Origin: an uncultured Clostridia bacterium
Lineage (GTDB): Bacteria > Bacillota > Clostridia > TANB77 > CAG-508
DNA length: 17,682 nt
Direction of reading: 5' to 3'
Assembly (NCBI GenBank): GCA_947626205.1
Contig: CANQRO010000022.1
Location: 1-17,682, forward strand
Shown here in pieces: positions 7,250-15,435 of the stretch (positions within the stretch are counted from its first letter, which is position 1; each line of letters starts with the position of its first letter). The notes beneath the pieces were generated by a model, which saw only the letters and a program-made list of their open reading frames with translations, did not search any database and was not told the origin of the DNA. The position numbers and the translations under genes were made by a program.

Positions 7250-9829
7250 CTATTTTCGTCTTATTATACGTATAATATTATCTCTTATATGCATTAATTT
7301 AATCAAGTATCCTCTACTAATTCTATGAAATTTTATTCTCTTAGTTGCTATAATTGGGTCATTATAAATTTCACTATACTGCCTCATTTTTTTATCAAAT
7401 TCATAAAAAGGTTTTCTTTTATCTAAATATTCAGTTTCTATGTAATATTGTGAACCTACCATAGGTATAATCATATTATTTTTTAAATATTCTTTTTTCA
7501 CTTCTCCTATATTAGGATTTGTGGTAAACTCTTGTAATAATTTTAATGTTACTTTTTCATGATGCTTATAATTTTTTGTATAAGATTCTCTAGACATCGA
7601 TTGACCTTGTCTTCCTAAATAATAAAAATACAAATCTAATGGATAATATTTTACAGTTTTTGCATTTATTATTGCATATAAATTTAATTCCATATCTACA
7701 TAAAAACAATGCTCAGTAATTTTGAAGTTTCCTTTTCTTAACATTTCTGTTCTGTAAGTAGATGTTGATAGTAACGGACCCCATGTTTTAAAGCCATATT
7801 CAGGAATACATAAATCATCCATATAATATTTTATTCCTGGAATCATAAATTCATATAATTTCATAACATTCGTTGTGCATGTCTCTGAAAAGTCTTCTAC
7901 GTAATTATTTAATATGATATCAGTATCTTCGTGTTCTAATATTTCTAACAATTTTTCTAATTCTTCTGTAGCAAAATAGTCATCTCCATCCATAAGTTTG
8001 AAATATTTCCCTCTTGCACGTTTTATTCCCTCATTTATAGTAGAACCATGACCACCATTTTCTTTATCAACTAATTTTACTATTGATTTTCCATTTACTG
8101 TTGTAAGTTGTTCTAATTCTTTTCCTATAATTGCTGTATTATCTTTTGAGCCATCATTTATTATCAATATTTCTAATTTGTTTGCATATTTATTATTTAT
8201 TAATGAAAGCACACCATTTTTTAAGTATTTTCCAACATTATATGATGGTATAGCTATTGTTAAAAGAATATCATCATCTTGTTCTGGATAAGTTTGTTTT
8301 ACTATTTCTTTTTTTTCATCTTCTTTAAATATATCTATTTCTTTTTGTATTGTGCTATCATAAGCATAAATGCTCATTAAGTAATCATGCATTTTTTTGC
8401 TTAAATCCAAAAACTTCTCTTTATCATAATACAATTCTTCTATTTTATCTGCATATTCAATATAGTTTTCTGTTTCACAAAGCGTACCAAATTCGGGATT
8501 TATTTCTTGCTCTACGCCAGGATTTTTTGAACTAATAACAACAAGTCCAGACATAGCAGCTTCACATGAAGAAACAGCTTGTGAGTCATATCTAGTTGCA
8601 AATAAAGCAATTCCATTTTGCTTGTGTGCATCTGCTATTTGTTCATGTGTTAAAGTTCTTTTATGGATATGTACATTAGGAAATTTCTTTATTGGTGCTA
8701 CCAATCTTTCGTGTTCACATCCATCTCCATATATGTTAAATTCCAAATCATTAAAAAATGGTCTTCTGCTTAGTTCTAATATTACTCTTACATCTATGTC
8801 TATTGAATATGTATTTATATTGTGGAATTTTCTTATTATAAATATTTTTTTTCTAAGTTCAGGATCTTTAGGTTCGTATGTAAATGTATTATTATCTACA
8901 AAGCAAGGTACTATTTCACTATTTTTATATTTTATATTATTTAATTCTTCACTATGCTTTCTTGTCCATTCAGTAACAAAAAACCATTTTACGTTTTCTT
9001 TATTATTATATCTATTGAGTATTTTATCTCTAAACTTATAATACTCTTCTTGTTCTCTACTTAGTGGTTGTGGTTGCGTAAAATAAGGTGCTGTCATTAT
9101 ATTGTAATCTCTATACATAGTATCTGCACCATGAGAATATAAGTAAACCCTTGTATCAGATATATCTGTTGCATCTAATATTTGTGCAAATCTATCATTG
9201 AAGAAATGAATTAAAATTTTATCATATTTTCTTTCTTGCAAAATATTTCTTAATGTTAGATAATTTGTTTTACAAACTTGTACACCCTCATACTCATAAA
9301 ATGTTGTACTATACATATCATTTGTGTATATTACATCAATATTCCAATTAAGTTTTTTGTATTCTTTTACTCTAGTATGTATAAAGCCCATATTATATCT
9401 ATCTCTATCACTAGGATATCCTGGAGATACTAATAAAATATTGCCTTTAAATCTATCTTTTATTTTATCTTGATATGTATCTATATATTCTATGTCTAAA
9501 TTACTAATTTCTATTTCTGTTTTAGGCATTACCCTTAATGCAATCATAAAATATTTAGCTGGTCTTTTTAAATAATTATTTGTGTTTAAGTCTACTTCTG
9601 AAACAATATTTCTCCTTCTATCTACTATTTTTAAGACTGGTTGTCCTTCTCCTCTTATTAGATTTCCAAAAAACTTTACTGCCAAAAATTCTTTTTTGCA
9701 TATAAATAGTTTAGGTAATATTAATGTAACTGTATTTTCTGATTCATTAACTATTCTTAATATTCCATTATTTCTTTGTACATGTACATTTCCTCGTTTT
9801 TTTATGTACCTTTTTGTAACTAAATTCAT
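7250..9829 (-). CDS. Bifunctional glycosyltransferase (GT4-like plus GT2)
   Basis: An 859-residue protein from the chosen ATG; numbering here is from that start. Residues 1-120 form a probable beta-rich domain of unknown role (VLKIVDRR and FMIALRV strands). About 125-510 resemble a GT-B enzyme of the GT4 type: ILLVSPGYPSDRDRYNMGF at the first Rossmann strand and SSCEAAMSGLVVISS near 420-434, where GT4 proteins carry the acidic E-x7-E site. About 522-775 are a GT2 domain: LTIAIPSYN, IINDGSKD, and the metal-binding MDGDD near 613-617. The C-terminus is a basic amphipathic tail. A GTG at 9853 and an ATG at 9841 lie upstream, but AAAAAGGATGGGG ends 6 nt before the ATG at 9829. Two sugar additions by one polypeptide are likely; donors and linkages are unknown. 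It has its own strong promoter. Confidence 0.85.
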   Translation of the reverse strand: MNLVTKRYIKKRGNVHVQRNNGILRIVNESENTVTLILPKLFICKKEFLAVKFFGNLIRGEGQPVLKIVDRRRNIVSEVDLNTNNYLKRPAKYFMIALRVMPKTEIEISNLDIEYIDTYQDKIKDRFKGNILLVSPGYPSDRDRYNMGFIHTRVKEYKKLNWNIDVIYTNDMYSTTFYEYEGVQVCKTNYLTLRNILQERKYDKILIHFFNDRFAQILDATDISDTRVYLYSHGADTMYRDYNIMTAPYFTQPQPLSREQEEYYKFRDKILNRYNNKENVKWFFVTEWTRKHSEELNNIKYKNSEIVPCFVDNNTFTYEPKDPELRKKIFIIRKFHNINTYSIDIDVRVILELSRRPFFNDLEFNIYGDGCEHERLVAPIKKFPNVHIHKRTLTHEQIADAHKQNGIALFATRYDSQAVSSCEAAMSGLVVISSKNPGVEQEINPEFGTLCETENYIEYADKIEELYYDKEKFLDLSKKMHDYLMSIYAYDSTIQKEIDIFKEDEKKEIVKQTYPEQDDDILLTIAIPSYNVGKYLKNGVLSLINNKYANKLEILIINDGSKDNTAIIGKELEQLTTVNGKSIVKLVDKENGGHGSTINEGIKRARGKYFKLMDGDDYFATEELEKLLEILEHEDTDIILNNYVEDFSETCTTNVMKLYEFMIPGIKYYMDDLCIPEYGFKTWGPLLSTSTYRTEMLRKGNFKITEHCFYVDMELNLYAIINAKTVKYYPLDLYFYYLGRQGQSMSRESYTKNYKHHEKVTLKLLQEFTTNPNIGEVKKEYLKNNMIIPMVGSQYYIETEYLDKRKPFYEFDKKMRQYSEIYNDPIIATKRIKFHRISRGYLIKLMHIRDNIIRIIRRK

Positions 9830-9835
9830 TATATT

Positions 9836-9848
9836 CCCCATCCTTTTT
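9836..9848 (-). promoter_or_regulatory. Ribosome binding site for the bifunctional glycosyltransferase
   Basis: AAAAAGGATGGGG on the minus strand ends 6 nt before the ATG at 9829. The earlier in-frame GTG (9853) and ATG (9841) lie at or inside this site and close to the predicted transcription start, so they are unlikely to be used. Confidence 0.6.
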
Positions 9849-9854
9849 AACACG

Positions 9855-9871
9855 TTTGATTATAAATCAAA
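9855..9871. promoter_or_regulatory. 17-bp dyad overlapping the -10 box, possible operator
   Basis: On the minus strand TTTGATT-TAT-AATCAAA forms perfect 7-bp arms around a 3-nt centre. It fully covers the TATAAT box of the promoter described next, as expected of a repressor operator. It could also fold as a very short hairpin, but most of it lies upstream of the predicted transcription start, so a protein-binding role is the better guess. No regulator gene is in the window. Confidence 0.5.
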
Positions 9872-9888
9872 TAGGTGTCTATTGTCAA
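9859..9888 (-). promoter_or_regulatory. Perfect-consensus sigma-A promoter for the bifunctional glycosyltransferase
   Basis: In the 65-nt gap between two glycosyltransferase genes the minus strand carries TTGACA (9883-9888), an 18-nt spacer and TATAAT (9859-9864). Both hexamers match the housekeeping consensus exactly. Transcription would start near 9852, leaving a leader of about 23 nt that contains the ribosome site and then the ATG at 9829. This suggests that the left half of the locus (bifunctional transferase, FAD enzyme, membrane protein, rfbFGH, gtrA) can be transcribed separately from the right half. Confidence 0.75.
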
Positions 9889-9894
9889 TCTCAT

Positions 9895-10842
9895 TTATAC
9901 TAATTTAAAATATAAAATTACATTTAATTTTAAAATTATTTTTTTAATTAATTGCTTAATATTTTTAACTTTTATATTAGAAATCATTTTTCTCTTCTTT
10001 ATCTCATTTATGTATAAATCTAAATCCTCTTTATTTAATTCTTTCGCTTTTAGCAATACAGAATTTGTATAATACTGTTTTATATTTTCTTTAGTAGTTT
10101 TACTAAATTTACCATTATCTAGTATTTTTATCATATTGTCATAATGTTGTAATACATCCCACACTTTTTTCTTTGTTTTTTTATAATCTTCATTTCTTGT
10201 TATACTATCATCACTTTGATAATAATAATACCCATAATAATCAATAGAAATTACTGAATTTGCTTTTATAATTACTATTGGAGTTAGTCCGAAATCTTCA
10301 TGATATAATCCTACCTTATATTCAAATTTATTGTTTATATAAAAATCTTTTTTATATAAATATAACCATGCTGGTTCTATCAATGTGTCTTGAAAAACTA
10401 ATTTATTGAATGCATCTTGACCAGGTGTTTTCTCAAATACTGGTCCATCTATTTTTTCTATTTCTTTATATTTTTCATTTACAATTATTGCTTTATATTT
10501 AATTAGCTCTATTTGCTTGTCCATCTGTGGTGTTACCATTTCAAATAGTTTTGTATCTATATAATCATCTGAATCTACAAAACATAAATAATCACCTATT
10601 GCTTTTTCTACACCATAATTTCTAGCATCAGATAATCCGCCATTTTCCTTTTTATAATACTTTAATTTATTGGGAAATTTATTTACATATTCTTTTATTA
10701 TTAGTTCTGAATTATCTGTTGAACCATCATTTACAACTATAACTTCTATATCATCATAAGTTTGATTTAATATAGAATCTAAACATTTTGATAAATATCT
10801 TTCTGTGTTGTAAACTGGTACAATTACACTTATTTTTGGCAT
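9895..10842 (-). CDS. Family 2 glycosyltransferase
   Basis: A 315-residue cytoplasmic GT-A enzyme. Its N-terminal half is classic GT2: ISVIVPVYNTERYL at 4-17, VVNDGSTD at 36-43 with nucleotide-binding Asp39, the ENGGLSDARNYG segment at 66-77, and the metal-binding DSDD at 90-93. The C-terminal third is less conserved and ends in a basic, hydrophobic tail (IKQLIKKIILKLNVILYF) that could touch the membrane. Length and order are those of single-domain GT2 enzymes of capsule and wall-glycan loci, which transfer one sugar from a nucleotide donor to a lipid-linked acceptor. The start follows AGGTGAG by only 3 nt, which is rather close. The gene is preceded by a 68-nt gap with a possible weak promoter. 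Donor and linkage cannot be told from sequence. Confidence 0.9.
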   Translation of the reverse strand: MPKISVIVPVYNTERYLSKCLDSILNQTYDDIEVIVVNDGSTDNSELIIKEYVNKFPNKLKYYKKENGGLSDARNYGVEKAIGDYLCFVDSDDYIDTKLFEMVTPQMDKQIELIKYKAIIVNEKYKEIEKIDGPVFEKTPGQDAFNKLVFQDTLIEPAWLYLYKKDFYINNKFEYKVGLYHEDFGLTPIVIIKANSVISIDYYGYYYYQSDDSITRNEDYKKTKKKVWDVLQHYDNMIKILDNGKFSKTTKENIKQYYTNSVLLKAKELNKEDLDLYINEIKKRKMISNIKVKNIKQLIKKIILKLNVILYFKLV

Positions 10843-10860
10843 TTTCTCACCTACTTACTT

Positions 10861-10888
10861 ATAATAATTTTTCTATTTGTACTATCAA
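10861..10888 (-). promoter_or_regulatory. Possible weak promoter before the GT2 gene
   Basis: The minus strand has TTGATA (10883-10888), a 16-nt spacer and TATTAT (10861-10866), each one mismatch from consensus, in the gap before the GT2 gene. In DNA this AT-rich such matches are frequent, so the call is tentative. Confidence 0.35.
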
Positions 10889-10910
10889 TATCATAAGAAT
10901 AAATTTATTA

Positions 10911-11987
10911 CTAAAGCAATTCTCTTAACTGAGTTAATATCTTTTGGTTATATTCTTCTGGGTTAAATTTTTCTTTTATTACATAGCCATTTTCTATAAA
11001 ATTTTTCATTGCATTATATATTCCTTCTGTATTTTTAGTTGTTACTATTCCATAAGTCCCTTCTATATCCTCTTTTGCATCTGATACATCTGTCGTTATT
11101 ATTGGCTTATTTAATATTTTAGCTTCAATAAACACTACCGGATATCCCTCATAATCTGATGTAAGAATAAAGCAATCACATAAATTGTAATATGGATATG
11201 GATTAGTCTGTTCTCCACAAAATATAATCTCATTTTCTAAGTGATATTTTGCCACTAATGTCTTATATAAGGTTGTATCTTTTCCCTCTCCTACAAGCAG
11301 TATTTTAAATTTATATTTGTTTTCTTTTAATAATTTTGTAGCTTCTATTAGTCTTGTTATATTCTTTGCTTCTTCATCGTGCCTTGCTATATTTAAAAAT
11401 GTTATAGTTGAATCTTTCTCTAAATCGATGTTCTCCTTTGATTCTTTTAATATTTTTTTATAGTTTATTATATTGTTACTTGCTATTATATTATCTTGAT
11501 TAAAATTTAAAATTTGTTTAAGTGCTTTTGCAGAGTTGTTTGATATGCATATTATCTTTTTAAATCCTCTATATTTTATTCCTTCAAAAAATTTTATAGT
11601 TTCCTCTATATTTCCATTATTTTTATCTAAATAATTTGAATGTACCCATAAAGCACTGTTCTTTGATGCCATTCTTGCACAAAAAGATGCTGGTATAGAA
11701 TATGTTGCAAAACTTCCTGCAAAATCATATTTGTTTTTATGCTTTAATATGAATTTAAATCTTTTTAATAAATTTGCTATTTTTCTAAATATTATATTTT
11801 TTGATTGACATGTTTTATATTCTATTATTTCTACTCTACTATCTAATTCATCTAAAAATATGCCCTGCTTTTTTTCTAATACAAGTGTTATTTTATATTC
11901 TTGTACTAAATAGTTAAGTAGAGTTACGAGAGCTGTTTCTATTCCACCTAAATCTAACGAATATGATGCAAATAATAGTTTTTTCAT
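10911..11987 (-). CDS. Family 4 glycosyltransferase
   Basis: A GT-B retaining glycosyltransferase of 358 residues from the chosen start. It opens with KKLLFASYSLDLGGIETAL, the typical first strand and glycine-rich acceptor loop of GT4 enzymes. Near the C-terminal third, TSDYEGYPVVFIEAKILNKPII contains the E-x7-E nucleotide-sugar site. The LLVGEGKDT segment begins the second Rossmann domain's signature region. An upstream in-frame ATG at 12074 would add 29 residues unlike the family and overlap the TagA gene, whereas the ATG at 11987 has AAAAGGAAG 9 nt upstream. The enzyme probably adds an internal sugar of the repeat unit in the cytoplasm; the sugar is not predictable. Confidence 0.9.
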   Translation of the reverse strand: MKKLLFASYSLDLGGIETALVTLLNYLVQEYKITLVLEKKQGIFLDELDSRVEIIEYKTCQSKNIIFRKIANLLKRFKFILKHKNKYDFAGSFATYSIPASFCARMASKNSALWVHSNYLDKNNGNIEETIKFFEGIKYRGFKKIICISNNSAKALKQILNFNQDNIIASNNIINYKKILKESKENIDLEKDSTITFLNIARHDEEAKNITRLIEATKLLKENKYKFKILLVGEGKDTTLYKTLVAKYHLENEIIFCGEQTNPYPYYNLCDCFILTSDYEGYPVVFIEAKILNKPIITTDVSDAKEDIEGTYGIVTTKNTEGIYNAMKNFIENGYVIKEKFNPEEYNQKILTQLRELL

Positions 11988-11996
11988 AACATAAAA

Positions 11997-12005
11997 CTTC
12001 CTTTT
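11997..12005 (-). promoter_or_regulatory. Ribosome binding site deciding the GT4 start
   Basis: AAAAGGAAG on the minus strand lies 9 nt before the ATG at 11987. The ATG at 12074 has no comparable site and sits inside the preceding gene, so the shorter reading is preferred. Confidence 0.6.
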
Positions 12006-12057
12006 ATTTTCTTCCTTTACTTTTATTCTATAATAATTTCTTGCATTACAAACTCTT

Positions 12058-12786
12058 TTAGTCGTATTTTGCATTATTATCTTTATTAACCAAATACATA
12101 AATTTTACTAATTTCAATTGTCTTTTTATTCTTGTTGGTTCTTTTATTAGTCTATATAACCATTCTATATTACATTTTATTACCCAATTTGGGGCTCTTT
12201 TTTTGGTTTTGCTTATAACATCAAAAGAACCTCCTACTGGCATAAGTATTTTAGTATTTATAAATTCTTGTTTTTGTTTTATTATAAAGTTTTCTTGCTT
12301 TGGGCTACCTAATCCAACAAATAGGATATCTGGTTTTTTTCCTTTTATATCTTCTATTGCCTTGTTTTCATCACAATAACCATCACATACTCCTACTATA
12401 TTAATTTTAGGATATTTTTTTATTAGTTCTTCTTTTGCAAGTTTTGCAATTTCTGGTTTTCCTCCATACAAATAAATACTTGCATCATACTTTATAGATT
12501 CCTCGCAAAGTTTAATCATTAAATCTATTCCAGTTATTCTTTTCTTTATATTTCCCTTTTTCTTTTTGGATGCCCATACTATTCCACTTCCATCTGGAAT
12601 CTGATATTTTTGTGAATTAAATACTTCCTTTAGTTCCTTATTTTTATAATTAGCAACTGCTATTTCTGGATTTATATTAACAATAAAAGACTGATCATTA
12701 TTTTTATAATCTATAAATATCTTTTTTATCAGTTCTTCTTCACTATATGTACATACATTAAAACCCAATATTTGTTCTTTATCCAT
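12058..12786 (-). CDS. tagA: WecB/TagA/CpsF-family glycosyltransferase (GT26)
   Basis: Enzymes of this family add N-acetylmannosamine (TagA), or another sugar in relatives, to undecaprenyl-diphosphate-GlcNAc on the inner membrane face. Diagnostic motifs, numbered from this start, are IPDGSG at 63-68 with catalytic-type Asp65, GLGSPKQE at 158-165, GGSFDV at 185-190, and the C-terminal RAPNW...EWLYRL...EPTR appendage (197-219) that docks on the membrane and completes the active site. From this ATG it has 242 residues, the usual size. A second ATG at 12798 is only one base from the AAAGGA site, too close for normal initiation, while 12786 is 13 nt away, a little far, so the start is uncertain by four codons. 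With TagO in the window this suggests a GlcNAc-ManNAc-type primer. The product sugar is inferred. Confidence 0.93.
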   Translation of the reverse strand: MDKEQILGFNVCTYSEEELIKKIFIDYKNNDQSFIVNINPEIAVANYKNKELKEVFNSQKYQIPDGSGIVWASKKKKGNIKKRITGIDLMIKLCEESIKYDASIYLYGGKPEIAKLAKEELIKKYPKINIVGVCDGYCDENKAIEDIKGKKPDILFVGLGSPKQENFIIKQKQEFINTKILMPVGGSFDVISKTKKRAPNWVIKCNIEWLYRLIKEPTRIKRQLKLVKFMYLVNKDNNAKYD

Positions 12787-12817
12787 ATTATAGTTCATAT
12801 CCTTTAAAATTTATTAT

Positions 12818-14101
12818 TTATTCTACAGATTGTAAAAATTTTACTATCTCTTTAGCCTTATTTTGCCACGAATTTTCTATAGCTTCTTTTTCTAAGATTT
12901 TAAAATATTCATTATTTTTCTTCTTGTCTAGTTTTAATGCTATATCTATCATATTTATAAATTCTTCAGAATTGTTTGCTATATAAATTGATTTATATTT
13001 TTTACATTCATCCATTGCCGTAGTTACAATAGGTTTTCCTAATGCCATATATTCGAATATTTTTAATGGAGATGTTGCTTTAGTAATATCATTTATTAAA
13101 AATGGAACCGTACATACATCAAAACAATTCGCATAATTCTTAAGCACATTATAGTTTCGCGTACCTAAAAAGTACACATTATCTATCTCTTCTATTCCTG
13201 ATTTTTCTAGTGAATCATCATACTTACTTCCTATTAAAACTATATTTATATCAGGTCTTTCAATTGCTAATTTTTTTACCATATCATAGTCAAACCATAC
13301 TGCTATTGCTCCGTAATATCCTACAATAGGCTTATTTTGCGATAATATATTTTTAAAATCTTTATCAAATTTGAAATTGTTATTTATATTTTTATAATGT
13401 TCATAATCTACACCATTGCTAGCAAATACTAAATTTTTCTCTCCTCTTGACTTTATTATATCTTCTTTTAGCTTGTCTGCAGTTACTACAACATATACAT
13501 TCTCTACATCTTTTAGCATATAATGATATTTTTCTTCTATATTTATTGGAATTTCTTTTGTTCCTGTAAGAATAGGATTTATTTCATCTATATATTCGTA
13601 AATTACTTTAAACCCCATGCTAATATATTCTTTTAGTTCGCTTAATTTCATTTTCCAATCTGTTGAATATATTTGTATATATTTAGGTTTAGTTACACTT
13701 TTAAGTTTAGAAAATAACATTTTACGCATTTTGATATTTTCTAAATTTACTAATATTAAGTTTTCATTTGCCTTTTTTAAATCTTTCACTTTATCTGTAA
13801 AGTGTGTAACCTCATAAAAAACTAAGCATTTTTGTTTTGATAAATTAAGTGAAATGTGTTGAGGTCTTTGAAATAATGGCACATCCCATCCAAAGTTACT
13901 ACACCATACAATAATTCTATCATAATCACCTTTGTTAATGAATTCATTTAATAATCTATTTATTTTTTTATTTCTTAAAACGTTTAAACTATTAAATGTA
14001 ATTACTATTTTTGACCAAATATAATTTAATAGTTTCTTTATTGTTTTTAAAATACCATATTTTTTTATCAGTGATTTTAATTTACTTAATTTATCTTTCA
14101 T
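12818..14101 (-). CDS. Family 1/4-type glycosyltransferase with basic N-terminal extension
   Basis: A 427-residue GT-B protein. Residues 1-45 form a lysine-rich amphipathic extension (KLKSLIKKYGILKTIKK) absent from minimal GT4 enzymes and resembling the one on the preceding gene product. The catalytic part begins near 62 with RIIVWCSNFGWDVPLFQRPQH, a motif common in a clostridial and streptococcal glycosyltransferase group. GYYGAIAVWFDYD (about 264-276) starts the second Rossmann domain, and TSPLKIFEYMALGKPIVTT (about 343-361) is the nucleotide-sugar site. No membrane helix is seen. The ATG follows AAAAAGGAT by 6 nt, and the preceding frame ends 13 nt upstream, so translation is probably coupled. 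It likely adds one sugar to the lipid-linked chain; the donor is unknown. Confidence 0.88.
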   Translation of the reverse strand: MKDKLSKLKSLIKKYGILKTIKKLLNYIWSKIVITFNSLNVLRNKKINRLLNEFINKGDYDRIIVWCSNFGWDVPLFQRPQHISLNLSKQKCLVFYEVTHFTDKVKDLKKANENLILVNLENIKMRKMLFSKLKSVTKPKYIQIYSTDWKMKLSELKEYISMGFKVIYEYIDEINPILTGTKEIPINIEEKYHYMLKDVENVYVVVTADKLKEDIIKSRGEKNLVFASNGVDYEHYKNINNNFKFDKDFKNILSQNKPIVGYYGAIAVWFDYDMVKKLAIERPDINIVLIGSKYDDSLEKSGIEEIDNVYFLGTRNYNVLKNYANCFDVCTVPFLINDITKATSPLKIFEYMALGKPIVTTAMDECKKYKSIYIANNSEEFINMIDIALKLDKKKNNEYFKILEKEAIENSWQNKAKEIVKFLQSVE

Positions 14102-14114
14102 ATTGAAATCCTTT

Positions 14115-15426
14115 TTATTTTATATATTTTAAGAGTTTTGGATTTATTTTTTTCCATTTAGAAACAAAATAATCTCCTTTACTTTTTATCAATGTATCAT
14201 GATCCTTAGTACCACTTTTAGTCGTTTGATGTGGAAGATGACCTACTCCCAAATATGTTGTATATGCTAACTCTAATCCCTCGTTTCTTATTTTTAAAGA
14301 TAAGTCTGTGTCTTCATAGCATGTTGGATCATAATATAAATCAAATCCATCTATTTTATTAAACAATTCTTTTTTTAAGATTAGTCCTCCAGTACCTAAA
14401 TATCCTATATCGAATCTGTACATTACCATAGGTGGTATATATCTATAAGGAAAACTATCAGCAACATTATATGAATATCCATCGCTATTAAACCAGCCTG
14501 ATGCCCAACCTAATCCTCCTATACTTTTATCCTGTGTTAAAATTTCTATATATGGTTCTAGCCAATATTTATGTAAAATCCACTGATCACTATCTAAAAA
14601 CATTATATAATCTTTAGTAGCATTTTTTACTCCTAAATTTCTTCCTGATGAACAACCATTTTTCGAATTTTTTAATAATTTTATTTTATTTTTATATTTT
14701 TCTTGTAGCAACTGATATGAACCATCTGTGCTTTGATTGTCTACTACTATAATCTCCACTTCATATCTTTCATTGAATTTTAATATTGAATTTATACAAT
14801 TTTCTATGACATTTTTATTATTATAGTTTAATATTATAACAGAAACATTATTATAAAATAATTCATTGCATTTTTTCTCTGTATATATATTATCAACAAT
14901 TTTAGAACAATAATCGTAATATTCTGTTATATCACTTTCAGTTTCGTAAACAATTTTGCACCCTCTAGTTCTTGCAACTTCAATAAAAGGTTTAACTGTT
15001 TTATCTTGAGTATTTACTATACAAATATCTTGTGAAGCTACATTTTTCTCAAATTCAGTTATATTTATATTACATATTTTTTTATGCTCTACTAATGGTA
15101 ATAACATTTTACTTGGTTTACTACTATCTATTGCATAAAAAAATTTTACTATATATCCCATTTGGTTAAATGTATTTGCAATCTTAGATATTTTTGAATT
15201 TCCGACTATCTTCATAGTATGGTTTATCAGTAAAAATATATATAGTATTTTTTGTTTTTAGTTTTACTTGACTTTTTTCTTTTTTTGATAACTTATATAT
15301 CGTGTTAAAATTTGTATTATTCTTAACTTTTACATTAAAACAAATATATCTATATGTTTTTTTCACTGTTTCCTTTATGCCATTAGTCTTTAAATATTCT
15401 CTAAGTTTTTGTATTTTTAACTTCAC
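14115..15426 (-). pseudogene. Family 2 glycosyltransferase split by a one-base frameshift
   Basis: Two overlapping frames look like one gene. The first (GTG at 15426, AGGAGG site, 80 residues) holds a lysine-rich helix and IYIFTDKPYYEDS, the first strand of a Rossmann-like domain, then stops at 15184. The second (15215 to 14115) continues with GNSKISKIANTFNQMGYIVKFFYA, the expected next helix and strand, and ends in a GT2 domain: VSVIILNYNN, VVDNQSTDGS, and the metal-binding DSD near its residues 208-210. Dropping one base close to 15204 joins ...EDS to GNSK... and gives 436 residues. The ATG at 15215 has no ribosome site. The extra base is not in a homopolymer, so polymerase slippage is not obvious. 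A sequencing error, a real recent mutation or programmed frameshifting all remain possible. The catalytic domain itself is intact. Confidence 0.8.
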
Positions 15427-15435
15427 ATTTTCCTC

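Noticed and set aside
8622..9908. Plus-strand open frames opposite the bifunctional glycosyltransferase (for example 8622-9041 and 9582-9908)
   Set aside because: They are antisense shadows of a conserved gene, with cysteine, serine and phenylalanine-rich composition and no plausible ribosome sites or motifs.
11985..12074. Longer GT4 reading starting at 12074
   Set aside because: The added 29 residues are lysine and asparagine-rich without family similarity, overlap the TagA-like gene, and lack a ribosome site, unlike the ATG at 11987.
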